In this document: in pieces, positions 1 to 8,579 of the stretch
How positions within the stretch are numbered: position 1 is the first letter of the stretch
Layout: the number at the start of each line of letters is the position of its first letter
Virus record (IMG/VR): IMGVR_UViG_3300048121_000993
Span: 1 to 64,000 of that record
From: a virus
DNA: 64,000 nucleotides
Direction: 5' to 3' (one strand)
Notes under the pieces: generated by a model
Seen by the model: the letters and a program-made list of their open reading frames with translations, nothing else
Databases searched by the model: none
Told to the model about the DNA's origin: nothing
Made by a program: the position numbers and the translations under genes

Positions 1-1
1 C

Positions 2-526
2 AAGTGGTATCTTGAGAATGAAGAAATGGATCCAAACATGGTTTCATCAGAATTACGTGATGTTAACAAGATGATTGAAGCCGTTGATCTCAACGAAGCC
101 GAACCTTATTTTGATACAGCAGTAAACAATGATTATATGGCTTTATACAGAGAAGCTATTGCCAAGTTAAAAGGCAAAAAGACTTCTATTTATGGAGTAG
201 ACAATGACGTTCTACCACCAAACGCAAAACCTAATCCAAAGTCAGCATATAATTCAGGTGAAGTAGAAAAAAATGATGCTGAGTTAGACGCTTTGAATCC
301 TACTGAATCAGAAGTAAGCAGATTAAGAGAACTATCTGGCATTACAGAAGCTCCATATCAATACGATATGTCAGACAAAGGCGATATGCATGATGCATTG
401 GCAGGTGTGCAAAATAGTATGGACGATGCAGTAAAAAGCATACAAAAAGCCTCTGGTCTTGCAAGGCAAGTATCAGACGAAATTGAAAATTCTCTTTACA
501 CAGATGAATCAGTTTTAAAAATTTAA
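2..526 (+). CDS. Prohead/structural-type protein, 5' end missing
   Basis: The reading frame is open to the left window edge, so the true start lies outside; 174 residues are visible. The first ATG in the window (26) has no clear ribosome-binding site and is probably internal. The visible part is acidic and helical. It contains the segment RLRELSGITEAP, which recurs almost unchanged in the protein at 3020. Within it, I-T-E fits the (L/I)-x-E consensus of the T4 prohead protease gp21. A terminator follows directly. I infer a capsid or prohead-associated protein; the exact identity is not recognised. Confidence 0.55.
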   Translation, partial: KWYLENEEMDPNMVSSELRDVNKMIEAVDLNEAEPYFDTAVNNDYMALYREAIAKLKGKKTSIYGVDNDVLPPNAKPNPKSAYNSGEVEKNDAELDALNPTESEVSRLRELSGITEAPYQYDMSDKGDMHDALAGVQNSMDDAVKSIQKASGLARQVSDEIENSLYTDESVLKI

Positions 527-558
527 AAAGTTCACATTCCTCCCAGGTGAAAATTAAG

Positions 559-590
559 CGGTGTAGTTTTAGTTAACTGCACCGTTTTTT
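559..590 (+). terminator. Rho-independent terminator
   Basis: An 8-bp stem (CGGTGTAG pairing with CTGCACCG, one G-T wobble) with a 10-nt loop is followed by six T. It lies just after the stop of the partial first gene. Confidence 0.8.
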
Positions 591-677
591 CGTTGTATAA
601 TGAAGTAAATACTACTACAAAGTAAGTATATGTGAATCCCTAGGAAAGACTATACACATTTAAAATGGAGTATAGAA

Positions 678-1379
678 ATGGGAAGACCAATAGAAACATA
701 TACCGATAGTTTTGGGCAGACTATAGAATTTAGTATACCAAAACCTCATAAAAAGATTTGTATTAACATATCAGGTGGAGCCGATAGTGCTATACTGTTA
801 ATGATGTTAGTGCAATACTGTGAAAAACATATACCAGATGCTGAACTACATGTTATAACATCAGCTAATCCTATTAAGGGCTGGTACAATGCTAAATGGA
901 GTACTAGTGTACTCAATAAAGTACTCCATATCACAGGAACTAAATTAATTAAAAGTCACTATACATTTTATAGCATAGATCAGATTAGATTAGAATTAGA
1001 TGAAGCAGAACTAATGCAACAAGGTTTGAATGATATAACATTGTCAATACATGGAACTACACAAAATCCACCAATAGAAGATAGTGATAAATTTGGTTTA
1101 GAAAGTTATAAACCACGCGATCCAGGTCATGGAAGAGAAATAGTATATAAAAATAATAGTATTATAACTTTGCTTCCTTTTATGCAAGTAGACAAACGCA
1201 TGATAGCACATTTATATAAACATTTTAATGTATTAGAAGAATTATTACCATACACACGAAGTTGTGAGTGGCATGAGGGATTCGAGTATGATTATGTTAT
1301 AGTTCCTAACCCAGGAGATGGGCATTGTGGTGAATGCTGGTGGTGTAAAGAACGTAAATGGGCATTTGGGCGGTTATAA
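678..1379 (+). CDS. PP-loop ATP pyrophosphatase, QueC-like
   Basis: 233 aa. The N-terminal ISGGADSA is the SGGxDS ATP-pyrophosphatase P-loop shared by QueC, PAPS reductase and related enzymes. The C-terminus has CxxCxxC (HCGECWWCKER), as in the zinc site of QueC (7-cyano-7-deazaguanine synthase), and a preceding SCEW segment resembles the QueC SC motif. QueC-type enzymes make preQ0, used for queuosine tRNA or, in some phages, 7-deazaguanine DNA modification. No other pathway gene (queD, queE, folE, dpdA) is seen here, so the substrate is unproven. ATGGAG sits 10 nt before the start. It lies between a terminator and the terminase promoter, so it is probably its own unit. Confidence 0.6.
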   Translation: MGRPIETYTDSFGQTIEFSIPKPHKKICINISGGADSAILLMMLVQYCEKHIPDAELHVITSANPIKGWYNAKWSTSVLNKVLHITGTKLIKSHYTFYSIDQIRLELDEAELMQQGLNDITLSIHGTTQNPPIEDSDKFGLESYKPRDPGHGREIVYKNNSIITLLPFMQVDKRMIAHLYKHFNVLEELLPYTRSCEWHEGFEYDYVIVPNPGDGHCGECWWCKERKWAFGRL

Positions 1380-1384
1380 CTATA

Positions 1385-1406
1385 CATAAATAGTAATGTA
1401 TAAATA
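1385..1406 (+). promoter_or_regulatory. Tandem T4-type late promoters for terminase
   Basis: CATAAATA at 1385-1392 and an exact T4 late box TATAAATA at 1399-1406, just upstream of the terminase gene. Confidence 0.7.
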
Positions 1407-1424
1407 TATTACAATGGAACCCAA

Positions 1425-2981
1425 ATGGCAGTAGATACAAAATTAACTAAAACCCCATATAAAAAAGAAAAGTACACAGAAGAGCAGTTATTAGAACTAG
1501 CATTGTGTACTCAAGACCCTAAACACTTTATGAAGGAACACTGTTATATTCAGCATCCTACAAAAGGTCGTATGAAGTTTGCACTATATGATTTCCAAGA
1601 CGAACTAGTAGATACATATCACAATAATAGATATAGTATTAGTATGCTTGCACGACAAACAGGTAAAAGTACTTGTGCGGCAGGATACTTGCTATGGTAT
1701 GCAATGTTTAACCCAGATCAAACTATTCTTATAGCGGCACACAAATATTCAGGTGCCAGTGAAATTATGCAACGCATTCGTTTTGCGTACGAAACACTGC
1801 CTGATTTTATTAGAGCTGGTGTTACTGCATATAACAAAGGATCGTTGGAATTTGATAACGGTTCTCGTATTGTAGCACAGAGTACAACAGAAAATACTGG
1901 ACGTGGTTTGTCTATATCGTTAGCATACTTAGACGAGTTTGCATTTGTTAGACCAAACATTGCTAAAGAATTTTGGACTTCACTTTCACCTACATTAGCA
2001 ACAGGTGGTAAATGTATTATCACATCAACACCAAATATGGATGACGACCAATTTGCACAGATTTGGAGAGATGCTAATAAGAACCAAGACGAACACGGCA
2101 TGGAAACTACTACAGGTATTAATGGTTTTGCACATTACCTAGCTACATGGGAAGTACATCCAGACAGAGATCAAGAATGGGCAGATGTTGAACAAGGTAA
2201 AATTGGCGAAGAAAGATTTAGGCGTGAACACAAATGTGAATTTATTGCGTTTGACGAAACACTCATTGATAGTATTAAGCTAAGTAACATGGAAGCTCGC
2301 GATCCATACGCTATATCAGGACAAGTACGCTGGTATGCACCAGTTGCCAAAGGTAAACTATATATGATAGGATTAGATCCTAGTTTAGGCACAGGTGGCG
2401 ATAACAGTGCTATACAAGTATACAGTATGCCAGGAATGAAACAAGTAGCAGAATGGATGCATAATAGAACAACAGTTCAAGGGCAGATAAAAATTTTGCG
2501 AGAAATAGCACAGTTTATAGAAAGCGAAACAAATGGCGATTGTGAAATATATTACAGTATGGAAAACAACACATTAGGCGAAGCAGCACTAGTTGTTGTT
2601 GAAGAAACAGGCGAAGAAAACTTTCCTGGTACATTTTTAAGTGAAACACGGCAACATGGTAATGCCAAACGCTATAGAAGAGGCTTTACAACTACACATA
2701 AATCAAAAATAAGTGCATGTAGTAAACTAAAATACTGGGTAGAAACAGAGAAACTAGAAATAGCAAGTAAGCCTCTGTTAAGAGAATTAAAAACATTTAT
2801 TGCACGTGGTAATAGTTATGCAGCCAAAGACGGCGAACACGATGACCTTGTAATGGCAGTTAATTTAATAGTGCGTATGAGTTTAGAAGTATCTAAATAC
2901 GAAGAAGATGCCTTTGACTACTTAAACGACGATTTTGAAGATGGAGACGGTATGGAGCCTATGCCGTTTAGCCTGCTATAA
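1425..2981 (+). CDS. terL: Terminase large subunit (gp17-like)
   Basis: 518 aa. This is the motor ATPase and nuclease that packages DNA into proheads at the portal. Walker A is ARQTGKST (residues 76-83). Walker B is in SLAYLDEF (about 165-172). The C-terminal RNase H-like nuclease carries its acidic residues in GLDPSLGTGGDNSA, in the YYSMENN segment, and in EHDDLVMAV near the end. The length is close to T4 gp17. The gene has two late boxes upstream and GGAA about 7 nt before the ATG. Downstream is a large putative structural gene rather than gp18/gp19 as in T4, so the local order is rearranged relative to T4. Confidence 0.95.
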   Translation: MAVDTKLTKTPYKKEKYTEEQLLELALCTQDPKHFMKEHCYIQHPTKGRMKFALYDFQDELVDTYHNNRYSISMLARQTGKSTCAAGYLLWYAMFNPDQTILIAAHKYSGASEIMQRIRFAYETLPDFIRAGVTAYNKGSLEFDNGSRIVAQSTTENTGRGLSISLAYLDEFAFVRPNIAKEFWTSLSPTLATGGKCIITSTPNMDDDQFAQIWRDANKNQDEHGMETTTGINGFAHYLATWEVHPDRDQEWADVEQGKIGEERFRREHKCEFIAFDETLIDSIKLSNMEARDPYAISGQVRWYAPVAKGKLYMIGLDPSLGTGGDNSAIQVYSMPGMKQVAEWMHNRTTVQGQIKILREIAQFIESETNGDCEIYYSMENNTLGEAALVVVEETGEENFPGTFLSETRQHGNAKRYRRGFTTTHKSKISACSKLKYWVETEKLEIASKPLLRELKTFIARGNSYAAKDGEHDDLVMAVNLIVRMSLEVSKYEEDAFDYLNDDFEDGDGMEPMPFSLL

Positions 2982-2991
2982 TGCAATAATT

Positions 2992-2999
2992 GATAAATA
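2992..2999 (+). promoter_or_regulatory. Late promoter box
   Basis: GATAAATA about 21 nt upstream of the ATG at 3020. Confidence 0.6.
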
Positions 3000-3019
3000 C
3001 ATTAAAGGAATACTATACA

Positions 3020-5422
3020 ATGCAACTATCACAAGAAATTTTTAACATTCTAAAGGGTGCAAACATTAAATTAAAATTGTTTGATCCAATGGGAAATAAA
3101 ACATTAGATCCTGAATTATCAGCGAGATTTTACGCATATGATAATGATTTTCTTGTCACTATTAGAGAAGAAGAAGATGGAGTTGAACTAGTTGTACAAG
3201 CAGGAGCTAGTTTCAATTTTAATGAACACAAAGATTTATTGAATAGTATTAAAAAAGCAGGACACAACGCTATGGCAGAATATAACATTAGAAAATTTGA
3301 TAAGAATATTGAATTAAAAGACTTCGCACACGATGTAGTAAAAGAAGACGACCGTACTGAAAAGGCAATGAAAGACATGCAACCAAGTGCAGTTACAGGC
3401 TATTACGAGATCACAGACTTCTGGAAAGAACACACGCAGATGTGGGACAAAAGTGTTGACGAAGTGATGCAAATGATTTATGAGTGGACTTGGATTGAAA
3501 TGACAACAGCCACTAGAGACAGAGATGAATTAGCAAAACGTACATTAGCAATAGTAGTTGACGCATTGAGGAACAAAAAAGACGATATGACATTTGATGA
3601 CATGATTGCTCAATTGGAATCAAAAAATGAAGATGTCCGCAGATTAAGAGAACTATCTGGTATTGCAGAAGCTCCAAACGAAGGCACACAAGGTTGTGCA
3701 GATTGCGAATGGATTAAAGACGAAACAGACGGCGACATTGATACATGTGATGATTGTGCAGCAGAAAAGCGTCAAACTAATGAATCAGAAAAGCGTTGGA
3801 AACAAACTAGTATGTCTCCACAAGAAGCAATAGCAAAATACGGCAAAGAAAACGTAAAAGTTAAAAAAGGTGCATTGCGTAATGGCGATGACATGGTAGA
3901 AGTATTTGTTGAATCAATGAACGAAGGCGGAAATTCAGTAGAGGCATTTATGTCACATGTAGTTGATCATGCTAAAGAAATTCAAGCAGATAACTATAGA
4001 ATGACTGATAGTTCATATTACGAATTCACAGATGAAATAGATACAGATGATGAAGAATTTATGAGTATGCCACAAGTGCAAGCTATATTAAAAGCAATAC
4101 CACATGTGGATATGGAAAACACAGATATTAAACATGCAATTGATGTTTTAGCATCAGGCGAATTACTTGAAGCAGAAACTGAATCATATTCACCAGGTGA
4201 TGAAATGGAAGATGGCGTAGTAAGTAATTGCTGTGGCGCTCAATTAATGGACTACAATGATGGACATGGTAGATGTTCAGATTGTAAAGAAATGGCAGCC
4301 GGCGAATCAGAAGAAGAATATTACGAAAGTTGGGATGGCATTAAAAATGCAGTTAAAAAAGGTGTTGATACTCTTAGACACGGCGGAGTTAAGTTTGGTA
4401 AAAAAGGAGTTAAATTCACTACTGACCTTAGAAAGCCACAAACTGGAACAGTTAAACCACAAATGGAAAGTTATTCACCTGCAACAGGCAGTATGAAAAC
4501 AAGTTATATTCAATTACCAGAAAACACTAAACTTATTATTAAGCATACAAAAGGTGTTAATGAAGAAGTGCGTGGTAGCAGATCACGTAACATCAAAGCA
4601 TTGTTTATTGAAAACAGTGCAGGAGAAAGATTTAGATTCCCACACAAATATTTACAAGGCGCTAAAGCTATGGCCAACCATGTAAGCAAAGGCGGAACGC
4701 CGTATGATGCAATTGGTGAATCAATTATCACTTTATGTACAGAAGTAGCACAGTGTAGTCAGTTTTTGAGACATGTGCGTACAAACAAATTAACAAACGA
4801 AGGCAATGAAAACATTGTTGAAACAGTTAAACAAAAATTAAAAGAATTTAAGAATACAGTTAAGAGTCTACAGACTTCAAGAGGTTATAACGCCTATCAA
4901 GTTCCTACTACTGCGATTGTAGAAGATAATGATAAAGAATCGGTTGACTTAACTGACAAGTTCATGTATAATACATTTGAGACTGCAAATATGGATTCAG
5001 TCTTAGAAACAGTAGCCCGTATTATAAAGGAGAGAGACAGTATGACAGATCTAACTAAAAGTAACATGAATCGTTTATACGATATGATTAAAAACAAGGA
5101 AGATTTCAAACTTAACATTGATCCAAATGATCCAGAACATCCTGACAATGAAGATCCAATTAAATACTCAGGTGGTAATGGTGCAATGGCTAAGTTAGTA
5201 TCACACTTATCTTTTCTAGCAATGAACAGTAAAAATGACGAAGTATTTAACTTACTAAGTCAAATTTCAGGCGAAATGTATAGCTTGCCGAAAGAGCATG
5301 TTATATTATTAGCCAAAATTGCAGCATATTTAGACAAAAATAACAAGGCTCCAGCAAAGGAACCAGCAATGGAAGATCTTGCTGAAGCAATGTTAAAAAA
5401 TCTAAGAAGAAAGATTGCATAA
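3020..5422 (+). CDS. Large putative virion protein with two Cys clusters
   Basis: 800 aa. The ATG at 3020 is chosen because AAAGGAA precedes it; the frame opens earlier at a TTG (2990) that lies on the late promoter. The protein is acidic and appears modular. It has a Cys cluster CADCEW...CDDC around residue 230, a second zinc-ribbon-like NCCGA...CSDCKE around 420, and the segment RLRELSGIAEAP shared with the first gene of the window. I-A-E in that segment fits the prohead-protease consensus. Late promoter and terminase adjacency suggest a particle component. No fold is recognised, and it could be a fusion of several small modules. Confidence 0.6.
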   Translation: MQLSQEIFNILKGANIKLKLFDPMGNKTLDPELSARFYAYDNDFLVTIREEEDGVELVVQAGASFNFNEHKDLLNSIKKAGHNAMAEYNIRKFDKNIELKDFAHDVVKEDDRTEKAMKDMQPSAVTGYYEITDFWKEHTQMWDKSVDEVMQMIYEWTWIEMTTATRDRDELAKRTLAIVVDALRNKKDDMTFDDMIAQLESKNEDVRRLRELSGIAEAPNEGTQGCADCEWIKDETDGDIDTCDDCAAEKRQTNESEKRWKQTSMSPQEAIAKYGKENVKVKKGALRNGDDMVEVFVESMNEGGNSVEAFMSHVVDHAKEIQADNYRMTDSSYYEFTDEIDTDDEEFMSMPQVQAILKAIPHVDMENTDIKHAIDVLASGELLEAETESYSPGDEMEDGVVSNCCGAQLMDYNDGHGRCSDCKEMAAGESEEEYYESWDGIKNAVKKGVDTLRHGGVKFGKKGVKFTTDLRKPQTGTVKPQMESYSPATGSMKTSYIQLPENTKLIIKHTKGVNEEVRGSRSRNIKALFIENSAGERFRFPHKYLQGAKAMANHVSKGGTPYDAIGESIITLCTEVAQCSQFLRHVRTNKLTNEGNENIVETVKQKLKEFKNTVKSLQTSRGYNAYQVPTTAIVEDNDKESVDLTDKFMYNTFETANMDSVLETVARIIKERDSMTDLTKSNMNRLYDMIKNKEDFKLNIDPNDPEHPDNEDPIKYSGGNGAMAKLVSHLSFLAMNSKNDEVFNLLSQISGEMYSLPKEHVILLAKIAAYLDKNNKAPAKEPAMEDLAEAMLKNLRRKIA

Positions 5423-5439
5423 TTTTCTTCAAAAAGTGC

Positions 5440-5468
5440 TTGACAGTAGGCACAATTTATTATATACT
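5440..5468 (+). promoter_or_regulatory. sigma70-type promoter of gene 32
   Basis: TTGACA (5440-5445), a 17-bp spacer, then TATACT (5463-5468). Transcripts would carry a leader of about 115 nt before gp32. Confidence 0.8.
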
Positions 5469-5480
5469 GTAATGGCAACT

Positions 5481-5532
5481 AAAGGCAAAAGTAGTTAAGA
5501 GCTACACAAAGGCAAAGTAGCACTAGCTACAC
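5481..5532 (+). repeat. Tandem repeat with hairpins in gene 32 leader
   Basis: Two adjacent units (5481-5507 and 5508-5532) share AAAGGCAAA, GTAG, a short loop and GCTACAC. Each can fold a GTAG/CTAC hairpin. In T4, gp32 represses its own mRNA by binding its structured leader; this repeat is a candidate for the same role (inference). Confidence 0.65.
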
Positions 5533-5591
5533 AAACAAAGCAGAACTATAAGTTTTGTTACAAATAAAGGCTAATATAGGAGAAACTAATA

Positions 5592-6608
5592 ATGGCATCT
5601 TTAGCAGAAATCCGTGCAAAATTACAAGCACAAGAAACTAAGAGCTCAGGCTCATCAACAGGTGGCGGCGATAACGCTATCTTCACACACTGGAATATTC
5701 CAGAAGGCAGTAGTGCAACACTACGATTCCTACCAGACGCAGATCCCGACAACACTTTCTTTTGGAAAGAACGTCAGATGATCCGTTTATCATTTCCAGG
5801 TGTAAAAGGCGGAGACGAAAACAAACCAGTTACAATACAAGTACCTTGTGTTGAAATGTGGGGAGATACATGTCCAGTACATGCAGAAATTCGTCCTTGG
5901 TTTAAAGACCCTACTATGGAAGACATGGGTCGTAAGTATTGGAAAAAGCGTAGTTACATTTTCCAAGGCTTTGTAACACAAAGTGATCTACAGGAAGACT
6001 CAGTACCTGAGAATCCTATTAGGCGTTTTGTTATTTCACCTCAAATTTATAAAATCATTAGTTCAGCACTTATGGATCCTGAATTCCAGGAAATTCCTAC
6101 AGACTATGAAGCTGGTACAGATTTCGTAATTAAGAAATCTACCAAAGGTCAATATGCTGACTATTCAACATCTAATTGGGCTCGTAGAGAACGCAGTTTA
6201 GATCAAACAGAGCGTGATGCAATTGCAACACACGACCTGCACAATCTAAATGACTTCTTACCTAAGAAGCCTGATGCAGAACATCTAAACGCTATCTTTG
6301 AAATGTTTGAAGCAAGTGTTGATGGACAGTTGTATGATCCAGAACGTTTTGGTCAGTACTATCGTCCATATGGTGTAGATGCACCAGCTACTACAGGAGC
6401 AAAACCTGTTGCAGCGGCAACTACTCCACCACCAACACCAGCACCGGCGCCAGCACCAGCGGCACCAGTTGTTGAACAAGCAACAGCACCAGCACCAACA
6501 GCAGTTGATATGACGCCAGAACCAGAAATGGCAACGGCAGCACCAGCAGCTGAAGGGCAAGCAAGTGCTCAAGACATTTTAGCAGCGATTAGAAATCGTA
6601 AGCAATAA
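5592..6608 (+). CDS. gp32: Single-stranded DNA-binding protein (gp32)
   Basis: 338 aa, close to T4 gp32 in size. It coats single-stranded DNA at forks and recombination intermediates and contacts UvsX, UvsY and gp41. The N-terminus (MASLAEIRAKL) and the core with NIPEGSSATLRFLPD and CVEMWGDTCPVH match the gp32 pattern in marine T4-like phages; C and H residues there are candidates for the zinc site. The C-terminal third is a Pro/Ala-rich linker ending in a short acidic/helical tail, longer than in T4. ATAGGAG precedes the ATG. uvsX follows after 60 bp. Confidence 0.9.
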   Translation: MASLAEIRAKLQAQETKSSGSSTGGGDNAIFTHWNIPEGSSATLRFLPDADPDNTFFWKERQMIRLSFPGVKGGDENKPVTIQVPCVEMWGDTCPVHAEIRPWFKDPTMEDMGRKYWKKRSYIFQGFVTQSDLQEDSVPENPIRRFVISPQIYKIISSALMDPEFQEIPTDYEAGTDFVIKKSTKGQYADYSTSNWARRERSLDQTERDAIATHDLHNLNDFLPKKPDAEHLNAIFEMFEASVDGQLYDPERFGQYYRPYGVDAPATTGAKPVAAATTPPPTPAPAPAPAAPVVEQATAPAPTAVDMTPEPEMATAAPAAEGQASAQDILAAIRNRKQ

Positions 6609-6668
6609 GTAATATAAATTGAGTGGGGGTCCTTAGTGCCCTCACTTTAACATAGGAGAAAAAACATT

Positions 6669-7772
6669 ATGGCAAGACCATTTGACGTAAGTAAATTCCG
6701 AAAAGCTATTACTAAAAGTGTTCCTGGGTTAAGCGTAGGCTTCAATGACCCTGACACTTGGATTAGTACAGGAAATTACACACTAAACAAACTTATCAGT
6801 AACGAATTTGACAAAGGAATTCCACTAGGTAAGGTAACTGTTCTAGCAGGAGAATCAGGCGCAGGTAAATCGTTTATCGCGGCAGGTAATGTAGTTAGAT
6901 CAGCACAAGAACAAGGCATATTTGTTATTCTAATTGACACAGAAAATGCATTAGATGAGAAATGGCTACACGCACTGAATGTAGATACTACACCAGAAAA
7001 ACTATTAAAACTTAACATGAGTATGATTGATGATGTTGCTAAAACAATTAGTGACTTTATGAAGGATTACAAGGCAGAATACGCCGAAGCAGAAGACGAA
7101 GACAGACCTAAGGTATTGTTTGTAGTTGACTCGTTGGGTATGTTACTAACACCTACTGATGTTGATCAGTTTAACAAAGGTGATATGAAAGGTGATATGG
7201 GTCGTAAGCCTAAAGCACTAACTTCATTAGTTCGTAACACAGTTAATATGTTTGGACAGTACAATGTAGGACTACTAGCAACTAACCATACATATGCATC
7301 ACAAGATATGTTTGACCCAGATGACAAGATCTCAGGTGGTCAAGGCTTTATCTATGCAAGTAGTATTGTTATTGCAATGCGTAAACTTAAACTAAAAGTA
7401 GATGCAGATGGCAACAAAACATCACAAGTATTTGGTATTAGGGCAGCATGTAAAGTAATGAAATCTCGTTACGCTAAACCATTTGAAAGTGTGCAAGTTG
7501 AAATCCCATATGAAACAGGTATGAGCCCATACAGTGGCTTAACTGACTTCTTTGAAGCAAAAGGTTTGTTAAAGAAAAGTGGAAACAGTTTAGAATATAC
7601 TAGCACTGTAACAGGTGAAGTAATTAAAATGTTCCGTAAACCTTGGAATGCAAACAAGGACGGCGCATTAGATATCGTCATGTCAGAATATGACAATGAT
7701 GTAGCTGATGCAGAAGAAGAAATCATGGATAACATTGAAGAAACTACAACGGAGGTGGTAAATGAATCTTAG
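6669..7772 (+). CDS. uvsX: UvsX RecA-like recombinase
   Basis: 367 aa. It catalyses strand exchange in recombination-dependent replication, loaded by UvsY onto gp32-coated DNA. Walker A is GESGAGKS (residues 61-68), followed by the RecA-type core with ILIDTENALD and the Walker B strand LFVVDSLGM. The C-terminus is acidic. TAGGAGAAAA precedes the ATG. Its 3' end overlaps the next gene by 11 bp and carries that gene's GGAGG ribosome-binding site. Confidence 0.93.
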   Translation: MARPFDVSKFRKAITKSVPGLSVGFNDPDTWISTGNYTLNKLISNEFDKGIPLGKVTVLAGESGAGKSFIAAGNVVRSAQEQGIFVILIDTENALDEKWLHALNVDTTPEKLLKLNMSMIDDVAKTISDFMKDYKAEYAEAEDEDRPKVLFVVDSLGMLLTPTDVDQFNKGDMKGDMGRKPKALTSLVRNTVNMFGQYNVGLLATNHTYASQDMFDPDDKISGGQGFIYASSIVIAMRKLKLKVDADGNKTSQVFGIRAACKVMKSRYAKPFESVQVEIPYETGMSPYSGLTDFFEAKGLLKKSGNSLEYTSTVTGEVIKMFRKPWNANKDGALDIVMSEYDNDVADAEEEIMDNIEETTTEVVNES

Positions 7773-8031
7773 TGATGGAGATTTTGAGTTTATATTTAAC
7801 TTATATGACGAAGCACAAAACTTTATTGATGATAAGAACAAGTTAGAATATGCTCGCAGAACTATATATCAGCTTCTCGACTTTGGGTTTGAACTCAAAC
7901 CAGCGTATAAAGAAATATCTGATCATTGCGAATACTTAGGTGAGGCACTTGATGAACACTTAGAGCAAGAAGAAGAAGATGAAGATGTTTTTGATGAATA
8001 CAGCGAAGATGACGAGGAGTTGGAATACTAA
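7762..8031 (+). CDS. Small acidic protein between uvsX and uvsY
   Basis: 89 aa, unrecognised. It has a predicted helical N-terminal half and a very acidic C-terminus (runs of E and D). The start is supported by GGAGG 8 nt upstream, inside uvsX. The stop overlaps the uvsY start as TAATG, so it is translationally coupled on both sides. The position suggests a recombination-related accessory role (inference only). Confidence 0.7.
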   Translation: MNLSDGDFEFIFNLYDEAQNFIDDKNKLEYARRTIYQLLDFGFELKPAYKEISDHCEYLGEALDEHLEQEEEDEDVFDEYSEDDEELEY

Positions 8032-8489
8032 TGAGTGTATGGTATCGTAAAGTTACAGCAAATTTAGGAGAGATAGTTCCGGCTATCTCTCACTATGAAA
8101 AGCAAATTGATGAAGCACGATTTGAGTGTAGTATGAAAGGTGTACTAGAAAAGCAGAGCAGAGACATGCCTGGTATTGTAGAACATCGATTTAATCAATT
8201 ACAGGAAGTAGAAGCAATACTTGAGTTTCTACATACTGAAATGCGTACATTACGATCCAAAACATTTCGTAAGTTTTTAGAAAACTACAATAAAGCACTT
8301 AGCTCGCGTGATGCAGACAAGTTTGTTGACGGCGAGCAAGATGTAGTAGATTTACAATATCTTATCAACGACTTTAGTTTGGTAAGAAACAAATACATAG
8401 GCATTATTAAGGCATTAGAAGCCAAGCAATTCCAGATTAATAATGTTGTTAAATTAAGAGCAGCAGGCTTAGAAGATATTTCACTATAA
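8031..8489 (+). CDS. uvsY: UvsY recombination mediator
   Basis: 152 aa, about the size of T4 UvsY (137 aa). UvsY forms rings that help UvsX displace gp32 from single-stranded DNA. The C-terminal half (KFVDGEQDVVDLQYLINDF, VRNKYIGIIKALEAKQFQI, VVKLRAAGLED) matches what I recall for UvsY of marine T4-like phages. Position two genes after uvsX agrees. The call is by remembered similarity. Confidence 0.75.
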   Translation: MSVWYRKVTANLGEIVPAISHYEKQIDEARFECSMKGVLEKQSRDMPGIVEHRFNQLQEVEAILEFLHTEMRTLRSKTFRKFLENYNKALSSRDADKFVDGEQDVVDLQYLINDFSLVRNKYIGIIKALEAKQFQINNVVKLRAAGLEDISL

Positions 8490-8494
8490 AAAGG

Positions 8495-8523
8495 TTGACA
8501 AGCAAGACTTCTTGCCGTATACT
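8495..8523 (+). promoter_or_regulatory. sigma70-type promoter with palindromic spacer
   Basis: TTGACA (8495-8500), a 17-bp spacer AGCAAGACTTCTTGCCG, TATACT (8518-8523). The spacer palindrome here is GCAAGA-CT-TCTTGC; compared with other copies both arms have changed together. Confidence 0.85.
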
Positions 8524-8528
8524 ATACT

Positions 8529-8536
8529 TATAAATA
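8529..8536 (+). promoter_or_regulatory. Exact late box overlapping an early promoter
   Basis: TATAAATA lies directly after the sigma70-type -10 element, so the next gene could be read both early and late. Confidence 0.6.
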
Positions 8537-8579
8537 GAAAATGTTCAATGAATACTTAACTTTACCACTGGAGTCACAA

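Noticed and set aside
5472-5498. Eight-codon frame (MATKGKSS) just after the gene 32 promoter
   Set aside because: Too short, no ribosome-binding site, and it lies in the repeat leader; a leader peptide cannot be supported.
8541-8579. Using ATG 8541 as the main start of the gene at 8580
   Set aside because: GGAG is correctly placed only for ATG 8580; the upstream ATG remains possible on late leaderless transcripts.
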